From Kluyvera genomosp. 3 (lineage in GTDB: Bacteria; Pseudomonadota; Gammaproteobacteria; Enterobacterales; Enterobacteriaceae), in NCBI GenBank assembly GCA_002211745.1, contig CP022114.1, positions 4,434,645 through 4,498,644 on the forward strand: a DNA stretch of 64,000 bases, in the 5' to 3' direction. Each line of letters opens with the position of its first letter. The first letter of the stretch is position 1. The position numbers were made by a program, and so were the translations under genes. The notes below the pieces were generated by a model. The model was not told the origin of the DNA, made no database searches, and worked only from the letters and a program-made list of their open reading frames with translations. Of this stretch, positions 19,828-31,716 are shown one piece after another.

Positions 19828-19836
19828 CGTTATCCC

Positions 19837-19865
19837 ACGCCTCTCCATTCGGGAGGCGTTTTTTT
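19837..19865 (+). terminator. ytfE terminator
   Basis: A 7-bp stem (ACGCCTC / GAGGCGT) with a 9-base loop followed by a run of seven T. It abuts the nudI stop on the other strand. Confidence 0.85.
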
Positions 19866-20289
19866 ACAGCAGCCCTTTCTGGCGGAAGGTTTCTCGCGTT
19901 GCCACGTTGAGATCCAGCCCCGCTAACGCTTCGGGTTTCACCCAGGCAATCTCCTGAAATTCTTCATTAAACGTCACATCACGATTGGCGCTCACGCAGT
20001 CGAAGATGAGATAAATCATATAGATTTGTTCCGTGGTACCGTCAGCGTAGGTTTTCACCCGCACATCGTCACGGAAAGCCCACGGCTTCACCTCGGTAAT
20101 CTCCAGCGCATCGCCCAGCTCTTCGCGGATTTCGCGACGCAGCGCTTCTTCCATGGTTTCTCCCGCCTCCATGCCGCCACCGGACAGCGCCCACTGGCCG
20201 GGGAAAACGCCGCGGTCGTTGGCCATTTTGCACAGCAGGTATTCGCCCTGGTTTTGAATTACCGGGCAAACAATCGTTCTCTGACGCAT
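19864..20289 (-). CDS. nudI: Nucleoside triphosphatase NudI
   Basis: 141 residues, intact, same length as E. coli NudI. The Nudix box reads 'GGGMEAGE' followed by '[14 protein letters not shown]', giving the GX5EX7REUXEEXGU pattern with the catalytic glutamates. The start '[27 protein letters not shown]' matches E. coli. It hydrolyses (deoxy)nucleoside triphosphates, with a preference for pyrimidine deoxynucleotides in E. coli. There it lies near ais/arn at about 51 minutes; here it sits between ytfE and cycA, convergent with ytfE. Confidence 0.9.
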   Translation of the reverse strand: MRQRTIVCPVIQNQGEYLLCKMANDRGVFPGQWALSGGGMEAGETMEEALRREIREELGDALEITEVKPWAFRDDVRVKTYADGTTEQIYMIYLIFDCVSANRDVTFNEEFQEIAWVKPEALAGLDLNVATRETFRQKGLL

Positions 20290-20404
20290 TTTATCTCCAT
20301 ACGTTTTTCGTTTATGGCTTTGAAATTAGCACGTTGAGAAAAGGGGAGCTACGAGATGGGGCGCAAAAAAAGAGAAAGCGCCACGATGGGCGCTTTAGGT
20401 TTCT

Positions 20405-20478
20405 GCCGGGTGGCGCTGCGCTTACCCGGCCTACAACAGTTGCACTCGTAGGCTCGATAAGCGAAGCGCCATCGGGCA
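20405..20478. repeat. BIME (two REP units) downstream of cycA
   Basis: First unit GCCGGGTGGCGCTGCGC with partner TACCCGGCCTACA, second inverted unit starting TAGGCTCGATAAGCG and ending CCATCGGGCA. It lies between the nudI start region and the cycA stop codon. Confidence 0.85.
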
Positions 20479-20485
20479 ATACGAA

Positions 20486-21890
20486 TTACTTAGCCCGCTG
20501 ATTCTTACGCAGGAACATCCACCCCAGCCCAGCACGATGAACCAAATCGGCGTCACCATCAGCGCTTCACGGGTATCGGTTTCCAGCGTCAGCAGGACCA
20601 GAACAAAGGCGAAGAACGCCATGCACACCCAGCACATCACCTTGCCCAGCGGCATTTTGTAGATGGATTTTTCATGCAGGTGCGGACGCTGCTTACGGTA
20701 CACCAGGTAGGAGCACAGAATAATCGTCCAGACGAACATGAACAGAATCGCCGATACGGTGGTGATCATGGTGAAAGCCGCGATCACGCTTGGATTGACC
20801 ATCAGCATCACCACGCCGCCCAGCAGGCAGATACAGGAGAAGGTCAGCCCTTTCGCCGGTACCGCACGTTTGGAAAGCTTGGCGAACAGGCTCGGCGCTA
20901 CGCCGTCCTGCGCCAGACCGAACAGCATACGGCTGGTAGAGAACACGCCGCTGTTGGCGGAAGAAGTCGCTGAGGTCAGCACCACGAAGTTGATAATGCT
21001 CGCCGCAGCCGGCAGGCCCACCAGCATGAACAGCTCAACGAATGGGCTCTTATCCGGTACGACTGAACTCCACGGCGTCACGGACATAATCACGATCAGC
21101 GCGAAGACATAGAACATGATGATACGAATCGGAATCGAGTTGATCGCGCGCGGCAACGATTTCTCCGGATCTTTGGTTTCTGCGGCGGTGGTGCCCACCA
21201 GCTCAATACCCACGAACGCAAACACCGCTATCTGGAAGCCAGCAAAGAAACCGCTAATGCCTTTCGGGAACCAGCCGCCGTCGTTCCACAGATGCGCGAA
21301 CGACGCCTCTACGCCGGTTGGCGAGGTAAAGTGCGTCAACACCATCACCAGGCCGACGATAATCAGCGCCACGATGGCGACGATTTTGATCATCGCAAAC
21401 CAGAACTCCATCTCACCAAACATCTTCACGGTGGCGAGGTTGAGGCCCAGCAGCAGCAGGACCACCGCTAGCGAGGCGACCCAGTCAGACAACCCGGGGA
21501 ACCAGAATTGGGCATAGGCGGTGATCGCGACGACGTCCGCCATCCCGGTGACTACCCAGCAAAACCAGTAGGTCCAGCCGGTGAAATAACCCGCCCACGG
21601 GCCGAGCAGATCGGCCGCAAAGTCGCTGAATGATTTATATTCGAGATTGGAGAGCAGCAGCTCACCCATCGCGCGCATGACGAAGAACAGCATAAAACCG
21701 ATGATCATATAAACAAAGATGATCGACGGCCCAGCGAGACTGATTGTTTTCCCGAGCCCATAAACAGCCCGGTACCGATGGCACCGCCAATCGCAATCAA
21801 CTGAATATGTCGGTTAGTAAGGTTTCGCCGTAGCGACTGTTCAGCCGGCTCCTGCTCTGAAGCAGCAGCGACTTTGATCTGATCAACCAT
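20486..21890 (-). CDS. cycA: D-serine/D-alanine/glycine:H+ symporter CycA (apparent frameshifts)
   Basis: Reconstructed as 468 residues (E. coli CycA 470). It is an APC-superfamily amino-acid permease with twelve helices: 'LTNRHIQLIAIGGAIGTGLFMGSGKTISLAG' (the helix-1 substrate GTG motif), 'MGELLLSNLEYKSFSDFAADLLG' and 'AETKDPEKSLPRAINSIPIRI' are typical. It imports glycine, D-alanine, D-serine and D-cycloserine. G residues are missing near 21753 and 20528. After the second repair the tail reads 'LGLGWMFLRKNQRAK'. In E. coli its mRNA is repressed by the sRNA GcvB; that was not checked here. Confidence 0.92.
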
Positions 21891-22191
21891 GTGATTTTCT
21901 TCCTGTTGTTTCTGTCTGTGTTGTGCGGGCTCTACTGGCCCTTTATGTCGTCATGCAAAACGATCCCGGTTATAGGATGTCTCGATATTAGGTAAGAATC
22001 GGAGGGATGAATACTATGATTTAAATATAATGTTAATTTTATGTTTAAAGTGAGTGTTATATCACCTCACCTATGGGAAACAGCTCACAAAAATACACGC
22101 AACAGCGGCATTTGCAAGATTAAATCCCAGGATATATCAAACTTAAGGATTTTATATCCTCCCCCAGGCGGAGAGAGGATAAATGCCAGAA
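21891..22191. other. Upstream region of cycA, non-coding
   Basis: About 300 bases with no credible gene between the cycA start and the fklB stop (both on the minus strand). The middle (about 21990-22070) is strongly AT-rich and is likely to hold the cycA promoter. No clean terminator for fklB was found. Confidence 0.4.
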
Positions 22192-22810
22192 TTACAGGAT
22201 TTCCAGCAACTCAACTTCAAAGACCAGCGTGCTGAACGGAGGGATGGAAGCCCCGCGCCGCGTTCGCCGTAAGCCAGGCTGTGAGGGATAGTCAGTTCCC
22301 ACTTAGAGCCAACCGGCATCAGGGTCAGCGCTTCAATCCAGCCGGCGATAACGCCGTTAACCGGGAACTCAGCCGGTTCGCCGCGTGCCACGGAGCTGTC
22401 GAAGACGGTGCCGTCGATCAGTTTACCGGTGTAGTGTACGCGAACGTGATCGGTACGCGCCGGGATTGCCCCTCGCCCTGAGTCAGTACGCGGAACTGCA
22501 GGCCGGATTCGGTGCTGTTCACGCCTTCTTTCTCACGGTTTTCTTCCAGATATTTCACGCCGTCTTCCGCCATCGCGGCAAAACGCTCACGACGCACCGC
22601 ATCAGCGCGTTCGTGGATTTCACGCAGCGCGCGATGAACAACGTCTACCGGCACAGCAGGCTGCTTGCCTTCCAGCGCATCGGCGATACCGGCAACCAGT
22701 GCTTCCGGCAGTAAACCCTGCAAACCGGACTCGCTCAGCTGCTGTCCTACCTGCAGGCCGATACCGTAGCTTGCCTGTGCTTCAATGGTGTCAAAAGTCG
22801 GGGTGGCCAT
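22192..22810 (-). CDS. fklB: FKBP-type peptidyl-prolyl isomerase FklB (FKBP22) (apparent frameshifts)
   Basis: Reconstructed as 206 residues, the same as E. coli. An N-terminal helical dimerisation domain ('[44 protein letters not shown]') is joined by a long helix to the FKBP domain ('[36 protein letters not shown]', 'GSKWELTIP', '[28 protein letters not shown]'). The enzyme catalyses cis-trans isomerisation of proline bonds in the cytosol or periplasm. The start ATG at 22810 follows GGAAAGACG. Bases are lost near 22471 and 22252, both in G runs. Confidence 0.92.
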
Positions 22811-23020
22811 CGTCTTTCCTTTCTTCGGGTATAAAGTAGCGGGCAGCATAGCAGCCACGCCGCACAGGGTAAAACTTTGTGTCAGGAAAGATGACAAATT
22901 GCCGGGAAAAAGAAACAATAAGTTTTGCCTATAGGATATGATGAAAGTGCGCTTTGCCACGTTCATCAGGCAGTTAGCCATCTATACTGGATAGCATCGA
23001 CACGGAGCAGGAGGAGAGCC

Positions 23021-23661
23021 ATGCCCGGGAGATTTGAAATTAAACCTTTGCTGGTGAAAATCTGGCATGCGCCGGACGATCTTCGCATCCTGGACCCGCT
23101 GCCGCCTGCCCACCGCCGCGGCGTGATTGTCGCTGCCCTGGCCATCATTGTCGGGTTCCTGTTGCCTTCCGCTGACGACGCCCCGGTGACGCCGGTCAGC
23201 CGTACCGCACAGCTCGACTTCCAGTCGCAGTCACAGCCGCAGCCCGACGCGCAGCCTTTGCATGCCCAACTGGTGACGCCGTCTAACGACCTCGACCAGG
23301 TCGCCCCGGTTGCACCCGAGCCGGTGCAGGAAGAGCAGCCAAATGAACAGGAGCAGGCCCTGTTTCGCGCACTCAGCCGTACCAGGAAAGCAGCAGCAGT
23401 ACCGAATGGCGAACCTATCAGGTTGAGGCAGGGAAAACGATGGCGCAGCTGTTCCGCGACAACAATCTGCCGCCGACTGACGTTTACGCGATGGCGCAGG
23501 TAGAAGGGGCAGGCAAACCGCTCAGCAACCTCAAAAACGGACAAAAGGTACAGATTCGTAAGAACGCCAACGGCGTGGTGACCGGGCTGACCATTGAATC
23601 CGATAACGGGCAGGTGCTGTTTACCCGTCAGGCGGACGGCAGCTTTATTCGCGCCCGCTAG
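23021..23661 (+). CDS. ytfB: OapA-family cell-division-associated protein YtfB (apparent frameshift)
   Basis: Reconstructed as 213 residues (E. coli YtfB 212). A short cytosolic N-terminus ('MPGRFEIKPLLVKIWHAPDDLRILDPLPP') leads to one membrane helix ('GVIVAALAIIVGFLLPS', ~residues 35-51), a Pro/Gln/Glu-rich periplasmic linker and a C-terminal LysM-like/OapA domain ('YQVEAGKTMAQLFRDNNLPPTDVYAMAQVEGAGKPLSNLKNGQ'). YtfB localises to the septum in E. coli and its OapA domain binds glycans. The start at 23021 has GGAGGAGAG. One C appears lost near 23382. Confidence 0.9.
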
Positions 23662-23670
23662 CCGTGCAGA

Positions 23671-23746
23671 GTGCCGGATGGCGGCTTCGCCTTATCCGGC
23701 CTACAAAATCGTGACGTTTGCCTGATAAGCGGGGTGCCATCAGGCA
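23671..23746. repeat. BIME (two REP units) between ytfB and the EamA gene
   Basis: Units GTGCCGGATGGCGGCTTCGC / TTATCCGGCCTACA and, inverted, TTGCCTGATAAGCG / GGTGCCATCAGGCA. It lies between convergent genes and ends one base before the stop codon of the EamA gene. Confidence 0.85.
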
Positions 23747-24675
23747 TTACCGCTTAACCTTATTCACCCACCAAATCCCGAACACACCAGCACCAGCGCA
23801 ATCGCATATTTCCATTCGAGAATATTTTCCCCGAGGAAAATTGCCGATAGCACCGACCCCGATACCGGAATCAGGAAGTTAAACGGCGCGATCATCCCGA
23901 CGCGGTTGTACTTAAGCAGGATACTCCACAGCGCAAAGGCCACCGAGGAGAGCAGCGTCAGGTAGCCGAGAATCGCCACCGAGGAGAGACCGTGGAAGGT
24001 CAGCGTGCCGCCGCTCAGGTAGCCGCCAATCACCAGCGCCAGGCCGCCAATCGCCAGCTGATAGCCGGTCATTACCGTCGGGTCGACCGTCTGGGAAATG
24101 CGCTTACCGTACAGCGATGCCGCCGACAGGATAAACGCCGCCAGCACCACCGAACCATCGCCCAGCAGGCTAAAGCTGAAGTCCATCAGGCCGCTGTTGA
24201 AGTTCACAACCATCACCCCGGCAAACCCGAGAATACAGCCCAGCGTCTTGTTATAGCTGAGTTTGTCGTTCTGGTAGATGAAGTGCGCCAGCAGCACGCT
24301 GAAGAAGGTTCCGGTCGCATTCATGATGGACCCTTTCACCCCCGTGGTGAAGGCCAGACCGATGTAGAAGAAGATGTACTGTAGCGAGGTCTGCGTGAGC
24401 CCCAGCAGCGTGAGCTGGCCGAACTGGCGCGGGCTTAAACGTGCGATAGGCTTTCGCTGCGCCATCGCCAGCAGCAACAGCAGCAGTCCGGCAAACAGAA
24501 AGCGGTAGCCGGCAAAAACGATTTTAGTCGGGATATCGTCGGCAGCAATCTGGAAAATTTCGTATCCGCTCTTGATAGCCGGATAAGCACTGCCCCACAG
24601 CAGACAGCAGAAAGCGGCACAGAGGTAGACAACGTTCTTGCGGGAAAATAGCGGATGCTGGCGGAGAGTGTCCAT
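23747..24675 (-). CDS. EamA/DMT-family transporter (apparent frameshift)
   Basis: Reconstructed as 309 residues with about ten membrane helices in two EamA repeats: 'VVYLCAAFCCLLWGSAYPAIKSGY', 'LTQTSLQYIFFYIGLAFTTGVKGSIMNATGTFFSVLLAHFIY' and 'VAFALWSILLKYNRVGMIAPFNFLIPVSGSVLSAIFLGENILEWKYAIALVLVCSG'. It is probably a metabolite exporter in the inner membrane; the substrate is unknown. One G is missing near 23778, after which the tail is 'GIWWVNKVKR'. It occupies the position between ytfB and rplI where E. coli has other genes. A 12-bp perfect inverted repeat lies 10 bases upstream of its ATG. Confidence 0.82.
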
Positions 24676-24684
24676 TCTTTCACC

Positions 24685-24713
24685 AAAAAATTAAAATATT
24701 GTTTTAATTTTTT
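24685..24713. promoter_or_regulatory. AT-rich inverted repeat upstream of the EamA gene
   Basis: AAAAAATTAAAA and TTTTAATTTTTT form a perfect 12-bp dyad around TATTG, 10 bases before the start codon at 24675. It could be an operator or a start-masking RNA hairpin. The binding protein is unknown. Confidence 0.5.
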
Positions 24714-24768
24714 GATTATCGCGAAAAGGATGAAAAATAGCCAGTCGAAAAGTGGTGGCTCAGAAAGG

Positions 24769-24793
24769 CAAAACGCCGGCACGAGGCCGGCGT
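24769..24793 (-). terminator. Terminator of the rpsF-priB-rpsR-rplI operon
   Basis: On the minus strand, stem ACGCCGGC / GCCGGCGT with a 5-base loop followed by TTTT. It lies 30 bases after the rplI stop. Confidence 0.88.
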
Positions 24794-24822
24794 CTTGTCG
24801 TTATCAAAACGTGGGTTGCAGA

Positions 24823-25284
<462 letters not shown>

Positions 25285-25313
25285 TCAAAGTCGTATTAAT
25301 GGACCGTGACCGA

Positions 25314-25859
<546 letters not shown>

Positions 25860-25865
25860 CAGAAA

Positions 25866-26278
<413 letters not shown>

Positions 26279-26280
26279 TT

Positions 26281-26340
26281 ATTCAGCCTCCTGTCTGGGT
26301 CAGCCGCGGCCCATGGAGGCAAGGAACGTGTTAAAGGGCG
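26281..26340 (-). promoter_or_regulatory. S6:S18 ribosomal protein leader (autoregulatory RNA), upstream of rpsF
   Basis: On the minus strand the rpsF leader contains GCCTCC (26320-26315) able to pair with GGAGGC (26291-26286). Between them lies a GGGCCGCGGCTGACC segment that carries a CCG-type element. E. coli and many bacteria have a conserved hairpin here whose exposed CCG is bound by the S6:S18 complex to repress the operon. The remaining bases up to yjfY (26341-26596) hold no gene and presumably contain both promoters. Confidence 0.6.
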
Positions 26341-26596
26341 GCTGAAAAATTGACGCGTCATAATACTTGCCTCCCCCTGAAACTCAAGCTAATTGCACAA
26401 AAAGTTCGCACAAAGCGTGAAGTTGATCTAAGTAGATGATTTAAAATTGAACAGTAACGGATGATGCATTTTTTTGAACGACAGCATCAGAAATGGTCGC
26501 GATACATCCGCTAAAGAGTGATTACACTTAAATCAGAAGCCCCCACCACCACAGGAGAGCCGAGTAACCGTCAGGACCGTGAGTCAGGAGTCGAGT

Positions 26597-26872
26597 ATGA
26601 AAAACATCATGATTGCCATTATCGCTACGCTACTGGTTAGCGCCAGCGCACAGGCCGCCATTAAGATCGATGGCCGTCAGGCGCGTAACATGGACGATGT
26701 TCACAGCCTGGGGGTTATCTATATCAATCATAATATCGCCACTGAGCAAGAGGCCGATCGGGCGCTCAGTCAGGAGAGCGATGCTCAGGGAGCAAAATAC
26801 TTCCAGCCAATCCTGGTGCATGAACCGGGCAGCGACGGCTTGATCCACGCCAGCGCCGCGCTGTATCGCTAA
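26597..26872 (+). CDS. yjfY: DUF1471 (YhcN/BhsA) periplasmic protein YjfY
   Basis: 91 residues, same length as E. coli YjfY. A signal peptide 'MKNIMIAIIATLLVSASAQAA' precedes a compact DUF1471 domain ('RQARNMDDVHSLGVIYINHNIATEQEADRAL', 'DAQGAKYFQPILVHEPGSDGLIHASAALYR'). Family members are small stress- and biofilm-related periplasmic proteins of unclear mechanism. ATG 26597 is chosen over an in-frame GTG at 26579 because AGGAG lies 6 bases before it and the signal peptide begins there. Confidence 0.9.
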   Translation: MKNIMIAIIATLLVSASAQAAIKIDGRQARNMDDVHSLGVIYINHNIATEQEADRALSQESDAQGAKYFQPILVHEPGSDGLIHASAALYR

Positions 26873-26885
26873 TAGCGATAAAAAA

Positions 26886-26936
26886 GGCTCCGGAATCAGA
26901 CCCGTCACATCCCAGGGATGTACAGATTCCGGAGCC
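26886..26936 (-). terminator. Long hairpin terminating the ulaABCDEF operon
   Basis: A perfect 12-bp stem (GGCTCCGGAATC / GATTCCGGAGCC) encloses 27 bases that can form an inner hairpin around CATCCC/GGATG. On the minus strand it is followed by six T. It lies 17 bases after the ulaF stop and also ends transcription region of yjfY. Confidence 0.75.
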
Positions 26937-26952
26937 ACATTAGTACCGCCAG

Positions 26953-27638
26953 CTACTGTCCGTAGTAGGCATTTGGCCCGTGTTTACGCATAAAGTGTTT
27001 ATTCATGAGATAGCCGTCGATGGGCTGAGCGCTGGGTTAATCCCGCGCGCAATCCACGCCATTCGAGCCACCTCTTCCATCACCACGGCGTTATGCACCG
27101 CATCGTGCGCGTCCTTACCCCAGGCAAACGGACCGTGCTGATAAACTACAACGCCTGGCGTATGCAGTGGCTCAACGTCGCCCAACGTTTCGATAATCAC
27201 CTTACCCGTGTTCAGCTCATACTCCCCCTGCACTTCAACCTCGCTCAGGCCACGGGTACAGGGAATATCGCCGAAGAAGTAGTCCGCATGAGTGGTGCCC
27301 AGCGCCGGGATCGCCAATCCGGCTTGCGCCCAGGCCGTGGCGTGAGTCGAGTGGGTATGCACGACGCCGCCAAGCGATGGGTAGCGTTGATATAGCGCCA
27401 GATGCGTGGCGGTATCGGAAGAGGGCCGAAACCGCCCTTCCACCACGTTTCCAGCCATATCAACCACCACCATGTCGTCCACGCTCATCGTCTCATAGGC
27501 GACACCGCTGGGTTTGATCACCATCACGCCGCGTTCGCGGTCAATGGCACTGACGTTGCCCCAGGTAAAGGTCACCAGCCCGTAGCGCGGCAGATCCATA
27601 TTGGCTTCAAACACTTGCTGCTTTAGCGTTTTCATCAT
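26953..27638 (-). CDS. ulaF: L-ribulose-5-phosphate 4-epimerase UlaF (apparent frameshift)
   Basis: Reconstructed as 228 residues, the E. coli length. It is a class II aldolase-fold enzyme converting L-ribulose 5-phosphate to D-xylulose 5-phosphate, the last step of ascorbate breakdown. '[15 protein letters not shown]', '[29 protein letters not shown]' (zinc-binding His residues) and '[21 protein letters not shown]' are visible. The start at 27638 overlaps the ulaE stop as ATGA. One C is missing near 27024, after which the tail is '[21 protein letters not shown]'. Confidence 0.93.
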
Positions 27639-28488
27639 GCCGCCTCCAGCAAACCGGCGCGGGCCATCCGCGCTTTCACCCAATCACGGGCTTTCGCCAC
27701 TTCCGCCAGCGGATCGGCAGCTGTTTCGCTCCACATTTCAATCAGATAGGGTCCGCAGTAGCCGCTTTCCCGCAGCGTGGTGAAGCAACGTTCGAAATCG
27801 ACAACGCCTTCACCAAAGGGCACGTTCTTGAAAACGCCAGGTTTCGTGTCCTTCACGTGTACGGCCACAATGTGCCCCATCCCCGCCTGAAGCTCCATCT
27901 GCACATCGTTATCCCACGCAGACAGGTTGCCGATGTCGGGATAGAGCTGGAACCACGGATTATTGAGGTAGTGCGCGTAACCCAACGCTTTGCTGATCGA
28001 GTTCATCAACGGGTAATCCATGATCTCCATCGCCAGCGTCACCTGCGCACGACTGGCCATTTCAACGCTCTCTTTGAGCCCGTCACGGAAGCGACGGCGC
28101 GTTTCATCGTTCGCCTGCTGGTAGTAAACGTCGTAGCCCGCCAGTTGAATTACCCGAATGCCGATATCCTGGGCAAACTGGATGGCTTTACGCATGATCT
28201 CCAGCCCCTGGTTGCGAACGGCGTCATCTTCACTGCCGAGCGGGAAACGGCGATGGGCGCTCAGGCACATCGACGGTACGCGTACGCCGGTTTCGGCAAT
28301 CGCGCTCACCAGCGCTAAGCGCTGCTCGCGGCTCCAGTCGAGACGCGCCAGGCGCTCGTCGGTTTCATCAACCGACATTTCAACAAAATCAAAACCCAGC
28401 GTTTTCGCCAGCCGCAGACGTTCGAGCCAGCACTCCCGGCAGGGAGCGCTTTTTCGTAGATGCCAAGCGGCGTTTGTTTCGACAACAT
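27635..28488 (-). CDS. ulaE: L-xylulose-5-phosphate 3-epimerase UlaE (apparent frameshift)
   Basis: Reconstructed as 284 residues, as in E. coli. TIM-barrel sugar-phosphate epimerase of the xylose-isomerase-like family. '[16 protein letters not shown]', '[18 protein letters not shown]', '[19 protein letters not shown]', '[13 protein letters not shown]' and '[27 protein letters not shown]' contain the metal ligands Glu, Asp and His. It makes L-ribulose 5-phosphate. One G is missing near 28437. The gene overlaps ulaF by 4 bases and lies 10 bases after ulaD. Confidence 0.93.
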
Positions 28489-28498
28489 AGGCCGCTCC

Positions 28499-29149
28499 TT
28501 AGCCCCAGAGCTGAGCAATAGAACGCTTAAACTGACGCGCCGCTTCCACCGGGGATGCCGCATCACGAATGCTGCGCCCGGCGATAAAGACGTGGATTGG
28601 AATGCCGGCGAACAGCGGCAGGTCTTCCAGTGCCAGCCCACCGGTGACGGTGACTTTAAAGCCCATATCCGCCAGACGCTTAATCGCACTGATATCCGCG
28701 TCACTCCACGCCACGCCCGCGGCCTGCGCATCGCGACTGCGGTGATAGACAACCTGCTGAATACCCGCATTGCGCCATTCCTGTGCTTGCTCCCAGGTCC
28801 AGAAACCGGTTAACTCGATCTGCACGTCGCCGCTAAACTCTTTCGCCACCTCCAGCGCGCCTTTGGCAGTGTTGATATCAGCACAGCAGATCACGGTGAC
28901 CCAGTCGGCGTTGGCCTCAAAACACATACGGGAGAGAATTTTGCCCGCATCAGCGATTTTGGCGTCCGCCAGCACGATTTTATGCGGGTACAGCGCCTTC
29001 AGATCGCGGACGGCACGTACGCCTTCACCCACGCAAAGAATGGTGCCAACCTCGATAATATCGACCTCTTCCGCAATCAGGCGGGTGGTTTCATAAGCGT
29101 GGGACAGCGTCTGGTTATCCAGCGCCACCTGCAACATTGGTAATGACAT
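28499..29149 (-). CDS. ulaD: 3-keto-L-gulonate-6-phosphate decarboxylase UlaD
   Basis: 216 residues, intact, the E. coli length. It belongs to the orotidine 5'-phosphate decarboxylase suprafamily. '[30 protein letters not shown]', '[13 protein letters not shown]' (catalytic DxKxxD-type motif), and '[32 protein letters not shown]' (phosphate-binding loops). It decarboxylates 3-keto-L-gulonate 6-phosphate to L-xylulose 5-phosphate with Mg2+. Middle gene of the ula operon. Confidence 0.96.
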   Translation of the reverse strand: MSLPMLQVALDNQTLSHAYETTRLIAEEVDIIEVGTILCVGEGVRAVRDLKALYPHKIVLADAKIADAGKILSRMCFEANADWVTVICCADINTAKGALEVAKEFSGDVQIELTGFWTWEQAQEWRNAGIQQVVYHRSRDAQAAGVAWSDADISAIKRLADMGFKVTVTGGLALEDLPLFAGIPIHVFIAGRSIRDAASPVEAARQFKRSIAQLWG

Positions 29150-29161
29150 TTTGATTCTCCC

Positions 29162-29629
29162 TTACACAGCCGCCGCGGTGGCGCTATCGATTAAATCCAG
29201 TACATCCTGCTCGCTGCGGCAGGCACGTAAACGGTCGAAGTTAGCTTCATCTTCAAACAGATTGACGATCTGCATGATGCCGTCTTCCTGATGCGTGCGG
29301 GCATCTACCGCCGCCAGGGTAATAAGGATATCGACCGGATCGTTATCTTCATGGTTGAACACCAACGGTGTTTTCAGCGTGACCAGCGCAAAGCCGTTTT
29401 TCTTCACCCCTTCCTCTGGCCGGCCATGCGGCATAGCCAGGCCTGGCGCAATCACAAAATAGGGGCCAAAACGCTCCACGCCGTCGAGAATGGCCTGGAA
29501 GTAGCGAGGCTCAACCACCTCGGCCTCCACCAGCAGGTCAACGCCCAGTTTGACCGCCTCCTGCCAGCTGTTCGCTTCTGCCTGCAGGCGGATGGAATGA
29601 TTTTCCGCCAATGAATCACGTAGCTTCAT
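29162..29629 (-). CDS. ulaC: Ascorbate-specific PTS EIIA component UlaC
   Basis: 155 residues, intact. PTS EIIA type-2 (fructose/mannitol-like) domain with the phosphorylated His in '[28 protein letters not shown]' (His at about residue 68). It passes phosphate from HPr to UlaB. It lies 10 bases after ulaB and 12 before ulaD. Confidence 0.95.
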   Translation of the reverse strand: MKLRDSLAENHSIRLQAEANSWQEAVKLGVDLLVEAEVVEPRYFQAILDGVERFGPYFVIAPGLAMPHGRPEEGVKKNGFALVTLKTPLVFNHEDNDPVDILITLAAVDARTHQEDGIMQIVNLFEDEANFDRLRACRSEQDVLDLIDSATAAAV

Positions 29630-29638
29630 GACTGACCC

Positions 29639-29944
29639 TTACTTAACGTCTTTCGGAAAATGCGCGTTGATCACTTCCATCAGCTTCGGCCCAAAATCAG
29701 CCGCCGAGAGCATGTTGCGCACCCCTACCACGTATTTGTTGCCGGAGACGGTGATTTCGCTCGCCACATGGGTGGAGGCAATAATGATATCGGCTCCGCT
29801 CAGTTCACTTTTGTACTCGCCGACGGCGCAGCTGTTTACCGTATGGTCTACGCCCTGCTCTTTGAGGAACTGGTCGACTTTCATTTTCATAATCATGGAG
29901 CTGCCTTGCCCACAACCACATACAGCCAGGATACGTACGGTCAT
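29639..29944 (-). CDS. ulaB: Ascorbate-specific PTS EIIB component UlaB
   Basis: 101 residues, as in E. coli. '[27 protein letters not shown]' holds the phosphocysteine (Cys9) of the EIIB loop; E. coli has CGNGQGSS here, so the second Cys at position 11 is a variant. It transfers phosphate from UlaC to ascorbate entering through UlaA. AAGGAG precedes the ATG at 29944. Confidence 0.95.
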   Translation of the reverse strand: MTVRILAVCGCGQGSSMIMKMKVDQFLKEQGVDHTVNSCAVGEYKSELSGADIIIASTHVASEITVSGNKYVVGVRNMLSAADFGPKLMEVINAHFPKDVK

Positions 29945-29955
29945 AATCACACTCC

Positions 29956-31397
<1,442 letters not shown>

Positions 31398-31432
31398 TCA
31401 GCCGGGTGCTAAACACTCTAATAATCAAAAAT

Positions 31433-31458
31433 AATCACAACAAGATTTAATTTGATTA
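31433..31458. promoter_or_regulatory. Candidate UlaR operator, ulaA side
   Basis: 26 bases beginning AATCACAACAAGAT and ending AATTTGATTA, 78 bases upstream of ulaA. The ends AATCA/TGATT form a short dyad. A second copy with the same ends and length lies at 31663-31688. Assignment to UlaR rests on position and duplication only. Confidence 0.45.
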
Positions 31459-31662
31459 AGTGTGACGGACGCCGCAATAATAAGCTTATGCTTAACATGG
31501 AATAGTGATCTCTTGAGAAAAAATAAAAATAAACAATATAAATCAATAAATTAAAAATAAAACATAGACTAACCATTGCTGATTAATCGTTACAAAATGG
31601 ACTAAAACAGCGAATCAGACCAAAATCCCCCATTGCATTCGTGAAAAAATGGTGAGAATATC

Positions 31663-31688
31663 AATCACAACAAATCACCAAATGATTA
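31663..31688. promoter_or_regulatory. Candidate UlaR operator, ulaG side
   Basis: 26 bases beginning AATCACAACAAATCACC and ending AAATGATTA, 28 bases upstream of the ulaG start. It repeats the ulaA-side element 230 bp away, about 22 helical turns, a spacing that would allow looping by a multimeric repressor. Confidence 0.45.
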
Positions 31689-31716
31689 CTTGTGACGTAT
31701 TTCAGAGGAAAACATG

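Noticed and set aside
31691-31706. A CRP site (TGTGA-N6-TCAGA) before ulaG
   Set aside because: It lies only about 10-25 bases before the start codon, too close for activation, and one half-site is imperfect.
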